Positions 1 through 13,631 of a stretch of 64,000 bases of DNA are shown here, one piece after another. Source of the DNA: Ischnura elegans (lineage: Eukaryota > Arthropoda > Insecta > Odonata > Coenagrionidae); contig NW_025791702.1 in the NCBI RefSeq assembly GCF_921293095.1, positions 1 through 64,000 on the forward strand, in the 5' to 3' direction. A program made the position numbers and the translations under genes. The notes under the pieces are model-generated. The model was not told the DNA's origin. It ran no database searches and saw only the letters and a list, made by a program, of their open reading frames with translations. Numbering within the stretch: position 1 is the stretch's first letter; each line of letters opens with the position of its first letter.

Positions 1-932
1 AACACGACCCCTGTTGGTATTTTTCAAATATCTGCAAAACTCTGGCCACGGTGAATTTTTTAAACATTACCCCCACCACTTTTCTTTGGGACACTTGGAA
101 ACGTCACTTTCCATTTTATTTCCCTCCTACTAGGCCGATTTTCGTCCAGTATCTTTTAAATTCGCAATTTGCATTACTAAACGCTCATGTCCTATGAATT
201 TCGACACCCCAGCACGCATCCTTCCTATTTTTAAAAATTATTAAAAGGTCGTCGGAACCACCATTTCGCGCATATTCACGCGTCTTTCATTTATAAATCA
301 AGAAGTATGGCAAAAGTCTCCGTTTTTCTTTCGGATTCCAAAAGAGCACCACATAACACGTATTGAGGATGAATTTCAAGCATCCAGCACGTACTAAAGT
401 GGTCGGAAAAAATTTTCAAATGTCACCGTTACAACTCTTTCACGTCCACGACTCAACTACAAAGTTTTACACGGATTTCCCGAATAACATGGTATTTAAA
501 AATCCGAATTGCTGTGTATCTTGTTCTAGAATGTGTTTTGATGTGAAAAAACACGTAAAACATTGCTTGGTGGTCACTTTGTGTTAAATAAACGGCTTTT
601 TCCGTCATCTCGACTGCTCGGCGTGGCATTTCGGAGTAAACTTGAGGACAGGAATTTAGTGTACATTGTGGGATTAAAAATCTGAAACCAAGTGATTGTC
701 GTACACACACGTTGTATGGTGTTGACAAAGATAAGAATTACATTTCTGTCTCGACAGTATAGCATATTATCGCCTTAGAGTTTGAAGTTAGGAGAAGGCA
801 ACCAGTACTGCATTATAATTTTTTTTTCAAAATCGGTACGGTGCGGCGTGAGTTTCTGGACTACGAAACACGTTACATGCTGTAAGTTTTATGGTGAACA
901 TCAGAGATGAGAGAATAGGAAAGAGAGCAATC
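1..932 (+). repeat. Repeat block L, copy 1 (left part outside window)
   Basis: This block matches 42552-43482 in the 7.7-kb unit and its copies at 50268-51198 and 57987-58915 almost base for base. Partial copies lie at 7607 onward and 13632 onward. It contains a short reading frame at 363-587 (74 codons). In the other full copies this frame ends after 62 codons, because the stop TAA there reads AAA here (near 558). An AATAAA-like signal follows at about 588. The frame is Cys-rich near its end but matches no family I recognise, and a stop change between copies argues against coding constraint. After position 932 this copy continues into block S, whereas the 7.7-kb units continue into a different sequence, so 932/933 is a real rearrangement boundary. 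Confidence 0.85.
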
Positions 933-2126
933 AACTGAAGCCAAATATAATGCATCACATGTAGTTTTCTTCGTCACGGTACTAAATCAATTCTATCACG
1001 CAATCATCAAATCGAGGAACTCGACTACATCAGTACTAAACTCCAGTGTAGACATGCAATTATAACACGTAATCAGTAGAAAAACATCAAAGGCATTTAT
1101 TTAATACTAGTTGCAGAGAATTTTCACCGCCGAAACTTTTTCTTGAGACATAATAATGTCGCTGTTAGCAGACGGTGCCTGCTCTTGGAAGTACTGCTTT
1201 CATTAGTTTGTTAACCCCGACGACAAAGACATATAATGGATAAATTCGTCATTCGGAAAAATAAAAACTAACGTCCAATCTATCGGGATAGCCGAATAAT
1301 CCACGAATGGGAACGAAAACGTATTAATCTCGTGATATGAGAACGGATGCTATTTTGACCCCGGTAATCCGACGTTCGGGCCCCGGACGAGAAACAAGAC
1401 ACTGCCGAATTCCACTGCTAAGCTCCGCCTCTCCCAGTATGAAAAACTGGGGTAGCAGTTTACATAACCATTTCATATATTTTTCTGTGTTTAACGGAAT
1501 ATTGACTCGTAATTATAAATACTCGCTTTATTTACTTTTAAAAATCATAATAAATCTTGGCTGTAATAATGATACGCATCGAAAAGCTCATTTATGAAAT
1601 CAGCTGTTTGTAGAGGGTATGAGAACATTACGAATAATTCAGACTGGTGGTTATAAAAATCTAGGGTTAAGCAATTTTTAAAAAATTTTATGCATCCACC
1701 GAGATTATTACAACGACATCGATATACAGGCAAAGCAGAAATCAGCCAATATATTCTTGTCGTGATCTGTCGTAGTGACTTTCTGATTTACGTTTTCGTC
1801 ATAACAAAATGCAGTAATCGAATCGGTATTCTTAAGTTTTCTCAAGAGTAGAGTGTGAACAAGTGATTTTTTAACATTATGGTATGAATAGACTGACGGA
1901 AACATATTATCAAAGCAATCGACTAGCTGAGGTTGCAAAAACGGATGTTTTGGCGTTACGACCACTTTAAAAAATAGTTTTCACGATTAAAAATAGGTTA
2001 CCGGATCACTTATTCTTCTAATTATGCAACATTAAAGTGTGATCAAGTGAAAAGTAACGGTCTTGATTCAGTTAACTGCAGGAAATAATTAATTTAAACA
2101 AAATTCGAGTACACCACGCCGAAAAC
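933..2126 (+). repeat. Repeat block S, copy 1
   Basis: Block S recurs at about 7907-8806 (with an internal deletion), about 14145-15324, and more diverged at 23480-24310. It begins with AACTGAAGCCAAATATAATG and ends CGCCGAAAAC. Small open frames at 1337-1597 and 1708-1965 (minus) recur in the copies but look like passengers of the duplication. The end at 2126 is abrupt: the other copies continue TTGCGTGGTTATATTACAG (block T), while this copy enters the 144-bp satellite. No gene is recognisable. Confidence 0.8.
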
Positions 2127-5100
2127 TGAACCTGCATACCAACTGAACCTAACTTCATAAACATTTTATCATTGCTCCTCCTAAGAAATCTCTTGTTTGC
2201 TGATTAGGCCCATGATTGAACTGTGATTTTAATTTCCTTGCTGTTGTTGACTTCAATGGATTTGTATTTGTGAACCTGCATGCCAACTGAACCTTACTTC
2301 ATAAACATTTTATCATTGCTCCTCCTAAGAAATCACTTGTTTCATAATCAGGCCCATGATTGAACTATGATTTTAATTCCCTCGCAGTTTTTGACTTCAA
2401 TGGCCTTGTATTTATGAACCTGCATAACAACTGAACCTTACTTCATAAACATTTTGTCATTGCTCCTCCTAAGAAATCTCTTGTTTGCTGATTAGGCCCA
2501 TGATTGAACTGTGATTTTAATTTCCTTGCTGTTGTTGACTTCAATGGATTTGTATTTGTGAACCTGCATGCCAACTGAACCTTACTTCATAAACATTTTG
2601 TCATTGCTCCTAAGAAATCTCTTGTTTGCTGATTAGGCCCATGATTGAACTGTGATTTTAATTTCCTTGCTGTTGTTGACTTCAATGGATTTGTATTTGT
2701 GAACCTGCATGCCAACTGAACCTTACTTCATAAACATTTTATCATTGCTCCTCCTAAGAAATATCTTGTTTCATGATCAGGCCCATGATTGAACTATGAT
2801 TTTAATTCCCTCACAGTTGTTGACTTCAATGGATTTGTATTTGTGAACCTGCATGCCAACTGAACCTTACTTCATAAACATTTTGTCATTACTCCTCCTA
2901 AGAAATCTCTTGTTTGATGATTAGGCCCATGATTGAACTGTGATTTTAATTCCCTCACAGTTGTTGACTTCAATGGCCTTGTATTTATGAACCTGCATGC
3001 CAACCGAACCTTACTTCATAAACATTTTGTCATTGCTCCTCCTAAGAAATCTCTTGTTTGATGATTAGGCCCATGATTGAACTGTGATTTTAATTCCCTC
3101 ACAGTTGTTGACTTCAATGGCCTTGTATTTATGAACCTGCATGCCAACTGAACCTTACTTCATAAACATTTTGTCATTGCTCCTCCTAAGAAATCTCTTG
3201 TTTGATGATTAGGCCCATGATTGAACTATGATTTTAATTCCCTCACAGTTGTTGACTTCAATGGCCTTGTATTTATGAACCTGCATGCCAACTGAACCTT
3301 ACTTCATAAACATTTTGTCATTGCTCCTCCTAAGAAATCTCTTGTTTGCTGATTAGGCCCATGATTGAACTGTGATTTTAATTCCCTCACAGTTGTTGAC
3401 TTCATTGGCCTTGTATTTGTGAACCTGCATGCCAACTGAACCTTACTTCATAAACATTTTATCATTGCTCCACCTAAGAAATATCTTGTTTCATGATCAG
3501 GCCCATGATTGAACTATGATTTTAATTCCCTCACAGTTGTTGACTTCAATGGCCTTGTATTTATGAACCTGCATGCCAACTGAACCTTACTTCATAAACA
3601 TTTTGTCATTGCTCCTCCTAAGAAATCTCTTGTTTGATGATTAGGCCCATGATTGAACTGTGATTTTAATTCCCTCACAGTTGTTGACTTCAATGGCCTT
3701 GTATTTATGAACCTGCATGCCAACTGAACCTTACTTCATAAACATTTTGTCATTGCTCCTCCTAAGAAATCTCTTTTTTGATGATTAGGCCCATGATTGA
3801 ACTGTGATTTTAATTCCCTCACAGTTGTTGACTTCAATGGCCTTGTATTTATGAACCTGCATGCCAACTGAACGTTACTTCATAAACATTTTGTCATTGC
3901 TCCTCCTAAGAAATCTCTTGTTTGATGATTATGCCCATGATTGAACTATGATTTTAATTCCCTCACAGTTGTTGACTTCAATGGCCTTGTATTTATGAAC
4001 CTGCATAACAACTGAACCTTACTTCATAAACATTTTGTCATTGCTCCTCCTAAGAAATCTCTTGTTTGCTGATTAGGCCCATGATTGAACTGTGATTTTA
4101 ATTTCCTTGCTGTTGTTGACTTCAATGGCCTTGTATTTATGAACCTGCATGCCAACTGAACCTTACTTCATAAACATTTTGTCATTGCTCCTCCTAAGAA
4201 ATCTCTTGTTTGATGATTAGGCCCATGATTGAACTGTGATTTTAATTCCCTCACAGTTGTTGACTTCAATGGCCTTGTATTTATGAACCTGTATGCCAAC
4301 TGAACCTTACTTCATAAACATTTTGTCATTGCTCCTCCTAAGAAATCTCTTGTTTGATGATTAGGCCCATGATTGAACTGTGATTTTAATTCCCTCATAG
4401 TTGTTGACTTCAATGGCCTTGTATTTATGAACCTGCATGCCAACTGAACCTTACTTCATAAACATTTAGTCATTGCTCCTCCTAAGAAATCTCTTGTTTG
4501 ATGATTAGGCCCATGATTGAACTATGATTTAATTCCCTCACAGTTGTTGACTTCAATGGCCCTTGTATTTATGAACCTGCATAACAACTGAACCTTACTT
4601 CATAAACATTTTGTCATTCCTCCTCCTAAGAAATCTCTTGTTTGCTGATTAGGCCCATGATTGAACTGTGATTTTAATTTCCTTGCGGTTGTTGACTTCA
4701 ATGGATTTGTATTTGTGAACCTGCATGCCAACTGAACCTTACTTCATAAACATTTTATCATTGCTCCTCCTAAGAAATATCATGTTTCATGATCAGGCCC
4801 ATGATTGAACTATGATTTTAATTCCCTCACAGTTTTTGACTTCAATGGCCTTGTATTTATGAACCTGCATAACAAATGAACCTTACTTCATAAACATTTT
4901 GTCATTTCTCCTCCTAAGAAATCTCTTGTTTGATGATTAGGCCCATGATTGAACTGTGATTTTAATTCCATTACAGTTGTTTACTTCAATGGCCTTGTAT
5001 TTATGAACCTGTATGCCAACTGAACCTTACTTCATAAACATTTTGTCATTGCTCCTCCTAAGAAATCTCTTGTTTGATGATTAGGCCCATGATTGAACTG

Positions 5101-7606
5101 TGATTTTAATTCCCTCACAGTTGTTGACTTCAATGGCCTTGTATTTATGAACCTGCATGCCAACTGAACCTTACTTCATAAACATTTTGTCATTGCTCCT
5201 CCTAAGAAATCTCTTTTTTGATGATTAGGCCCAAGATTGAACTGTGATTTTAATTCCCTCACAGTTGTTGACTTCAATGGCCTTGTATTTATGAACCTGC
5301 ATGCCAACTGAACGTTACTTCATAAACATTTTGTCATTGCTCCTCCTAAGAAATCTCTTGTTTGATGATTATGCCCATGATTGAACTATGATTTTAATTC
5401 CCTCACAGTTGTTGACTTCAATGGCCTTGTATTTATGAACCTGCATAACAACTGAACCTTACTTCATAAACATTTTGTCATTGCTCCTCCTAAGAAATCT
5501 CTTGTTTGCTGATTAGGCCCATGATTGAACTGTGATTTTAATTTCCTTGCTGTTGTTGACTTCAATGGCCTTGTATTTATGAACCTGCATGCCAACTGAA
5601 CCTTACTTCATAAACATTTTGTCATTGCTCCTCCTAAGAAATCTCTTGTTTGATGATTAGGCCCATGATTGAACTGTGATTTTAATTCCCTCACAGTTGT
5701 TGACTTCAATGGCCTTGTATTTATGAACCTGTATGCCAACTGAACCTTACTTCATAAACATTTTGTCATTGCTCCTCCTAAGAAATCTCTTGTTTGATGA
5801 TTAGGCCCATGATTGAACTGTGATTTTAATTCCCTCATAGTTGTTGACTTCAATGGCCTTGTATTTATGAACCTGCATGCCAACTGAACCTTACTTCATA
5901 AACATTTAGTCATTGCTCCTCCTAAGAAATCTCTTGTTTGATGATTAGGCCCATGATTGAACTATGATTTTAATTCCCTCACAGTTGTTGACTTCAATGG
6001 CCTTGTATTTATGAACCTGCATAACAACTGAACCTTACTTCATAAACATTTTGTCATTGCTCCTCCTAAGAAATCTCTTGTTTGCTGATTAGGCCCATGA
6101 TTGAACTGTGATTTTAATTTCCTTGCTGTTGTTGACTTCAATGGATTTGTATTTGTGAACCTGCATGCCAACTGAACCTTACTTCATAAACATTTTATCA
6201 TTGCTCCTCCTAAGAAATATCATGTTTCATGATCAGGCCCATGATTGAACTATGATTTTAATTCCCTCACAGTTTTTTGACTTCAATGGCCTTGTATTTA
6301 TGAACCTGCATAACAAATGAACCTTACTTCATAAACATTTTGTCATTTCTCCTCCTAAGAAATCTCTTGTTTGATGATTAGGCCCATGATTGAACTGTGA
6401 TTTTAATTCCATTACAGTTGTTTACTTCAATGGCCTTGTATTTATGAACCTGTATGCCAACTGAACCTTACTTCATAAACATTTTGTCATTGCTCCTCCT
6501 AAGAAATCTCTTGTTTGATGATTAGGCCCATGATTGAACTGTGATTTTAATTCCCTCACAGTTGTTGACTTCAATGGCCTTGTATTTATGAACCTGCATG
6601 CCAACTGAACCTTACTTCATAAACATTTTGTCATTGCTCCTCCTAAGAAATATCATGTTTCATGATCAGGCCCATGATTGAACTATGATTTTAATTCCCT
6701 CACAGTTTTTGACTTCAATGGCCTTGTATTTATGAACCTGCATAACAAATGAACCTTACTTCATAAACATTTTGTCATTGCTCCTCCTAAGAAATCTCTT
6801 GTTTGATGATTAGGCCCATGATTGAACTGTGATTTTAATTCCATTACAGTTGTTTACTTCAATGGCCTTGTATTTATGAACCTGTATGCCAACTGAACCT
6901 TACTTCATAAACATTTTGTCATTGCTCCTCCTAAGAAATCTCTTGTTTGATGATTAGGCCCATGATTGAACTGTGATTTTAATTCCCTCACAGTTGTTGA
7001 CTTCAATGGCCTTGTATTTATGAACCTGCATGCCAACTGAACCTTACTTCATAAACATTTTGTCATTGCTCCTCCTAAGAAATCTCTTGTTTGATGATTA
7101 GGCCCATGATTGAACTATGATTTTAATTCCCTCACAGTTGTTGACTTCAATGGCCTTGTATTTATGAACCTGCATAACAACTGAACCTTACTTCATAAAC
7201 ATTTTGTCATTGCTCCTCCTAAGAAATCTCTTGTTTGCTGATTAGGCCCATGATTGAACTGTGATTTTAATTTCCTTGCTGTTGTTGACTTCAATGGATT
7301 TGTATTTGTGAACCTGCAAGCCAAACGAACCTTACTTCATAAACATTTTATCATTGCTCCTCCTGAGAAATATCTTGTTTCATGATCAGGCCCATGATTG
7401 AACTATGATTTTAATTCCCTCACAGTTTTTGACTTCAATGGCCTTGTATTTATGAACCTGCATAACAAATGAACCTTACTTCATAAACATTTTGTCATTG
7501 CTCCTCCTAAGAAATCTCTTGTTTGATGATTAGGCCCATGATTGAACTGTGATTTTAATTCCCTCACAGTTGTTGACTTCAATGGCCTTGTATTTATGAA
7601 CCTGCA
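2127..7606 (+). repeat. 144-bp satellite array, about 38 monomers, with a 10-mer higher-order repeat
   Basis: The landmark CCTGCAT recurs at 2131, 2275, 2419 and 2563, exactly 144 bp apart, then at 2704 where one monomer lacks 3 bp. The monomer includes the landmarks CTTCATAAACATTTT, GCTCCTCCTAAGAAAT, AGGCCCATGATTGAACT and GTTGTTGACTTCAATGG. Diagnostic variants repeat 1440 bp apart: CTCTTTTTTG at 3772 and 5212, CATTTAGTCATTG at about 4460 and 5900, and the CATGTTTCATG variant at about 4780 and 6220. This makes a 10-monomer higher-order unit. A 3-monomer (432-bp) duplication follows, about 6215 to 6647. The sequence is AT-rich and non-coding, with a period close to nucleosome core length. Both junctions fall inside L/S material. 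Confidence 0.95.
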
Positions 7607-8806
7607 TTTCGGAGTAAACTTAGGACAGGAATTTAGTGTACATTGTGGGATTAAAAATCTGAAACCAAGTGATTGTCGTACACACACGTTGTATGGTGTT
7701 GACAAAGATAAGAATTACATTTCTGTCTCGACGGTATAGCATATTATCGCCTTAGAGTTTGAAGTTAGGAGAAGGCAACCACTACTGCATTATAATTTTT
7801 TTTTCAAAATCGGTACGGTGCGGCGTGAGTTTCTGGACTACGAAACACGTTACATGCTGTAAGTTTTATGGTGAACATCAGAGATGAGAGAATAGGAAAG
7901 AGAGCAATCAACTGAAGCCAAATATAATGCATCACATGTAGTTTCTTCGTCACGGTACTAAATCAATTCTATCACGCAATCATCAAATCGAGGAACTCGA
8001 CTACATCATTACTAAACTCCAGTGTAGACATGCAATTATAACACGTAATCAGTAGAAAAACATCAAAGGCATTTATTTAATACTAGTTGCAGAGAATTTT
8101 CTCCGCCGAAAGTTTTTCTTGAGACATAATAATGTCGCTGTTAGCAGACGGTTCCTGCTCTTGGAAGTACTGCTTTCATTAGTTTGATAACCCCGACGAA
8201 AAAGACATATAATGGATAAATTCGTCATTCGTAAAAATAAAAACTAACGTCCAATCGATCGGGATAGCCGAATAATCCACGAATGGGAACGAAAACGTAT
8301 TAATCTCGTGATATGAGAACGGATGCTATTTTGACCCCGGTAATCCGACGTTCTGGCCCCGAACGAGAAACAAGACACTGCCGAATTCCACTGCTAAGCT
8401 CCGCCTCTCCCAGTATGAAAAACTTGGGTAGCAGTTTACATAACCATTTCATATATTTTTCTGTGTTTAACGGAATATTGACTCGTAATTATAAATACTC
8501 GCTTTATTTACTTTTAAAAATCATATTAAACCTTGGCTGTAATAATGATACGCATCGAAAAGCTCATTTATGAAATCAGCTGTTTGTAGAGGGTATGAGA
8601 ACATTACGAAAAATTCGGATGTTTTGGCGTTACGACCACTTTAAAAAATAGTTTTCACGATTAAAAATAGGTTACCGGATCACTTATTCTTCTAATTATT
8701 CAACAGTAAAGTGTGATCAAGTGAATAGTAACGGTCTTGATTGAGTTAACTGCAGGAAATAATTAATTTAAACAAAATTCGAGTACACCACGCCGAAAAC
8801 TTGCGT
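7607..8806 (+). repeat. Blocks L (3' part) and S, copy 2, with internal deletion
   Basis: The sequence from TTCGGAGTAAAC onward matches 634 onward of copy 1. Within S, the stretch equivalent to about 1645-1943 is missing: AATTC at 8614-8618 joins directly to GGATGTTTTGGCG. The small frame at 8313-8573 is the counterpart of 1337-1597. There is no independent gene evidence. Confidence 0.85.
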
Positions 8807-9700
8807 GGTTATATTACAGTCATTAAACTGACTTAAATAATTGATGGGAAATATAGAATCTAGACGTGCATTAATGCCAAAAACATTATAGAACCAATCA
8901 ATGATTGATATTGCAAACTTTGTTTGTGAAATGTTTCTTGCTATTCTAATTTACATCAGCCACCATACGACCCACATAGCATGTTAACTCATGTCAAGTT
9001 TGAGTTTTCCTTACCATGTCAAGGTTGACTCTTTGAAGCTGCCAAATCCAGCCCATATCAAGCTACCGAACTTCTTTTTTCCCTTGTGGCGTCTAGGCTG
9101 AAATATTTTCTGGTCAGAAAGCTCACTCACTCACATGTTACACAATTTATTCACCTATGGCAAGCAAAAACACACTGTGTTATACAGCATAAGCAATGGC
9201 CATGTATTTGATTCCGAGAATTACCATTGAAAGCAATATTTTTTCCTCAGGCTGTAGGGTAAGATTTTCATAGCCCATGGAATCTCTAATTCAGTGTCAA
9301 AAATATACAATCAGTGGTGGCTGTTTATTTACCCCAGGTTAATACATAAGAGTGCCAATTTGGTAACCAATACTTAGTTCTCCAATTTCAGGTTTGAATA
9401 TTTTATTATGGTAAAAAAGAAACGATACTTTATCCTGAAAATTTTTGAATTTATTCCAAACATTGGAGTCTTAATTAAAGGAGATAATTTGGACCCATGC
9501 ACCTGAAGACTCAAGGAACATCAAAGCCAGATTAATCAAAGAAAAATTACATTAAGGTTCTAAAGCATTGTCTGCAAAGTGTATTAAAGGACAGGTTCTC
9601 GTTAAATCCTGCAGGATGTATATGAGGAGAATGGATCGTTTAAGTATAAGACCAAATCAGTGTATGCATGTTTCTCAAAGTCTGCCACTAAAATTCCTTG
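8807..9700 (+). repeat. Repeat block T, copy 1
   Basis: This block matches 15325-16220 with a few percent difference, starting TTGCGTGGTTATATTACAG. Copies 1 and 2 diverge after AAATTCCTTG at about 9700 and 16222. The last part of the block carries a gypsy-like integrase relic, annotated separately. The rest has no recognisable coding content. The element may be a truncated LTR retrotransposon, but I cannot define LTRs. Confidence 0.75.
9568..9699 (+). pseudogene. Ty3/gypsy-like integrase relic, truncated before the core
   Basis: The frame has a VLVKSCRMYMRRMD stretch and a PLKFL segment, which in the second copy (16089 onward) runs directly into an integrase core start. This resembles the end of the zinc-binding region and linker of a Ty3/gypsy integrase, but only by position relative to the better copy. 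The frame then leaves homology (residue 45 onward), so the catalytic core is absent. There is no plausible start, no upstream pol and no LTR. It is a decayed fragment carried by block T. Other kinds of retroelement are possible. Confidence 0.4.
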
Positions 9701-9869
9701 TGATGATGTCTACATGCATGGAAAGAGCTGAGATATCAAGTTCTTTATACATTTATGATATAAAATTGTGCTATCACCACTAAAATGTTATAGAAACTAG
9801 TGTATATGAAGCCATCCATTCACCTTGGAGCCAAAAGCAATAACCCTTGGAATGGACACAATTTGATTA
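9701..9869. other. AT-rich spacer
   Basis: This short AT-rich stretch lies between the T block and the first 175-bp-class modules. Nothing is recognisable in it. Confidence 0.5.
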
Positions 9870-12480
9870 TATTTGATTTGGTGCTAGAATGCTTAATTAT
9901 CAACGGATTTGGTTCAAACTAAATTTAAAACGTCCAAAATATTGTGAGTATCTAATCGTAGTGAGTGAGTTTAGGCACAGAGGTTTGAGTAGTTTAGGAA
10001 ATATCTGAGAGGTATGTGGTTGAGAAATGGAATTTTTCACTTGTAAAATTCAAAATGTATGTTTACAATCAGTAATCATGGAGGGATATTGAGGTGAGGC
10101 TATTAAAAGCTTCATAGTACTATCATAAATAAGTGCATTGAGTTTGAAAACGATAGCATTATTAGATCCTACGATATCATCAGATTTGCGTTTGAACCAT
10201 ATGGTACGACGAAATTTTGACCCAAAACCTTATTTTGCCATATATAGGATAATTACCGACGGATTTCGGCGAAATATGTCTTAAAACGATCACAATTATG
10301 TGTAGTACATGCGTGCAGAGTTTGGGAGCGATGCGACTCATGGTTAAAACTGTAGCTCAAGAGTTATAACGGTCAGATTTTTCGCGTGAAATTTTTCAAC
10401 TCAGTATAATGGACAAATATGTAGCATTAGGTAATTCAAGGCGAATTTTGACAGGAGACGCTTAAAAGGTCTATAGAACTAAAAGAAATAAGAGTGAAGT
10501 GTCTCCAAGCGATTGATTTTATAGTTCCAGAGATAACCGTGGTTTTATATGTATTGGGGCATAGCGTGAAGGTATTTTGACCCAAAACCTTATTTTGCCA
10601 TATATATGATAATTACCGACGGATTTCGGCGAAATATGTCTTAAAACGATCACAATTATGTGTAGTACATGCGTGCAGAGTTTGGGAGCGATGCGACTCA
10701 TGGTTAAAACTGTAGCTCAAGAGTTATAACGGTCAGATTTTTCGCGTGAAATTTTTCAACTCAGTATAATGGACAAATATGTAGCATTAGGTAATTCAAG
10801 GCGAATTTTGACAGGAGACGCTTAAAAGGTCTATAGAACTAAAAGAAATAAGAGTGAAGTGTCTCCAAGCGATTGAATTTATAGTTCCAGAGATAACCGT
10901 GGTTTTATATGTATTGGGGTATAGCGTGAAGGGATTTTGACCCAAAACCTTATTTTGCCATATATAGGATAATTACCGACGGATTTCGGCGAAATATGTC
11001 TTAAAACGATCACAATTATGTGTAGTACATGCGTGCAGAGTTTGGGAGCGATGCGACTCATGGTTAAAACTGTAGCTCAAGAGTTATAACGGTCAGATTT
11101 TTCGCGTGAAATTTTTCAACTCAGTATAATGGACAAATATGTAGCATTAGGTAATTCAAGGCGAATTTTGACAGGAGACGCTTAAAAGGTCTATAGAACT
11201 AAAAGAAATAAGAGTGAAGTGTCTCCAAGCGATTGAATTTATAGTTCCAGAGATAACCGTGGTTTTATATGTATTGGGGTATAGCGTGAAGGGATTTTGA
11301 CCCAAAACCTTATTTTGCCATATATAGGATAATTACCGACGGATTTCGGCGAAATATGTCTTAAAACGATCACAATTATGTGTAGTACATGCGTGCAGAG
11401 TTTGGGAGCGATTCGACTCATGGTTAAAACTGTAGCTCAAGAGTTATAACGGTCAGATTTTTCGCGTGAAATTTTTCAACTCAGTATAATGGACAAATAT
11501 GTAGCATTAGGTAATTCAAGGCGAATTTTGACAGGAGACGCTTAAAAGGTCTATAGAACTAAAAGAAATAAGAGTGAAGTGTCTCCAAGGGATTGAATTT
11601 ATAGTTCCAGAGATAACCGTGGTTTTATATGTATTGGGGTATAGCGTGAAGGTATTTTGACCCAAAACCTTATTTTGCCATATATAGGATAATTACCGAC
11701 GGATTTCGGCGAAATATGTCTTAAAACGATCACAATTATGTGTAGTACATGCGTGCAGAGTTTGGGAGCGATGCGACTCATGGTTAAAACTGTAGCTCAA
11801 GAGTTATAACGGTCAGATTTTTCGCGTGAAATTTTTCAACTCAGTTTAATGGACAAATATGTAGCATTAGGTAATTCAAGGCGAATTTTGACAGGAGACG
11901 CTTAAAAGGTCTATAGAACTAAAAGAAATAAGAGTGAAGTGTCTCCAAGCGATTGAATTTATAGTTCCAGAGATAACCGTGGTTTTATATGTATTGGGGT
12001 ATAGCGTGAAGGGATTTTGACCCAAAACCTTATTTTGCCATATATAGGATAATTACCGACGGATTTCGGCGAAATATGTCTTAAAACGATCACAATTATG
12101 TGTAGTACATTCCTGCAGAGTTTGGGAGCGATGCGACTCATGGTTAAAACTGTAGCTCAAGAGTTATCACCGGTCAGATTTTTCGCGTGAAAATTTTCAA
12201 CTCAGTATCATGGTGGGACGGATTTAAAAACATTGATGTGATCGAATCAAATATTTGTGGGGAGTTTTGGTGCCACAAAGTCGATAGCTCGAATAATGTA
12301 CTGTCATATGTGCACGTCCCGGTTCCTAGAGTAAGATTAGTGATGGAATGTTAGACATTGTGTGGAAACCAAATTCAAGAGGCATTTCGATCGGACAAGT
12401 TTAAAACGTTGGGGTAATTAATTCAAATTTTTTTGTGCAGTTTAAGTGCTACCAAAATGAACAGTTTCAAATAATATCAG
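9870..12480 (+). repeat. 360-bp tandem array with flanking degenerate half-modules
   Basis: From about 10208 to 12210 a 360-bp unit repeats about 5.6 times at over 98% identity. For example, CTTAAAAGG recurs every 360 bp, and an identical minus-strand 60-codon frame begins at 10701, 11061, 11421, 11781 and 12141. Each unit consists of two diverged halves: TTAAAA landmarks lie at 10462, 10641 and 10822, i.e. 179 and 181 bp apart. Degenerate half-modules extend on both sides, with TTTAAAACG-like cores at about 9926, 10102, 12222 and 12400, so the clean array grew inside an older array. The minus-strand frame is a by-product of unit identity. Confidence 0.93.
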
Positions 12481-13623
12481 CAAAGGTTTGTCACATAGAG
12501 AAATATTTCCTTGTCAGCATTCACCAAGGACTCCAACAGCATGGGACATAACTCCAACAGCATAAGACATGGAGACCACAGGCTTTCTTTCAGGCAAACT
12601 TCTCATGCAGCAGACGTGGTTTAAATGATCAGGACAGACCCGTTCCTACATGCCAGAGGACGTGAATCTGAAAGAAAGTTAAAATCTGACATATATCGAT
12701 ATCCCTTTGGCTCACACTTAAATTGAATTCCTGTCAATAGAGCCTTCCTTCAAGTGAAGATATACCATGAAACATTCTCAAATTGTACCATGCATGAAGT
12801 TATAAGTCACTGCAATTCAGTGTGCATAATTATTTAGTTTAAAAAAGTTTTAGTTAAAAAAATATTTGTATGTGATAGTGTTCGTAGTTTAAACGAGGAT
12901 ATATTCGAAAATGTGGATTGTACAGCACAGCAATTCCAGTCATAAGCTTCCTAAAATAACCGACATTCTCCCTGATGTAAGATCCGATGTGATCCTCCAA
13001 GACCTGAAATGGAATTACAGAGACTATTAAAACGATACATGCTACGTAACTTTCACAGGTTGTAAAATCTCACACATTAACCAAACACAAGAATGAAGTT
13101 GAAATGTCGTTTAGCATTTGTCAGGTGTTTGAAAGGCTGTTCATGGCAATGTACAAGGTATATCATATTCTCAAATAACACAAGCTAGTTCATGCTATTA
13201 GTGAATACACGACTTATATATTACAATCTCAGGATGTCAACATGACATTTCTAGATTCCAACTCAATATCATTTATAATTTCAAAAATATCCCTTTTCAA
13301 GTGCCTGATATTTTGCAAAGGCAATATTTCCAATAAAATCCTAAGTTTCCTAACTTTAAATAATATCCTAAGTGACGTTCCAAAGAAAATTAATGTGTTT
13401 TCATATTTCATGCGATCACTCGGAAAAACTCCTATGTCAAACTTTTCTCCTCGAAATTACATTTCTCGACCGATGTACTCAGGATGACTATTAAATTTAT
13501 CACATATTCACACCTTCCATTCCCATAAAATATACTTGCCGTCAGAATCGAAATTTTTTAATTATTCCACCCGATATCCAGAAGAAATTATCATAGGGCG
13601 TTAGCTTGGCCCAAAACTTTTTA
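12481..13623 (+). repeat. Blocks Q and P, copy 1
   Basis: Two segments recur at 20500-21160: a Q portion (around GGCAAACTTCTC at 12593 and 20638) and a P portion (13370-13623 against about 20905-21160). P includes ATGTACTCAGGATGACTATT and GAAATTATCATAGGGCGTTAG in both copies. Between them, copy 1 has extra AT-rich sequence, including a module tail (TTTCAAAAATATCCC at about 13278) related to the 345-bp arrays. No coding evidence is seen. Confidence 0.7.
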
Positions 13624-13631
13624 CAACTCAC

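Noticed and set aside
2127-7606. Regular repeats considered as a CRISPR array
   Set aside because: The 144-bp monomers abut directly with no unique spacers, the context is eukaryotic and there are no cas genes. This is a satellite.
10519-12141. Five identical 60-codon minus-strand frames
   Set aside because: They occur once per 360-bp repeat and are fully explained by the tandem array. No protein family is recognised.
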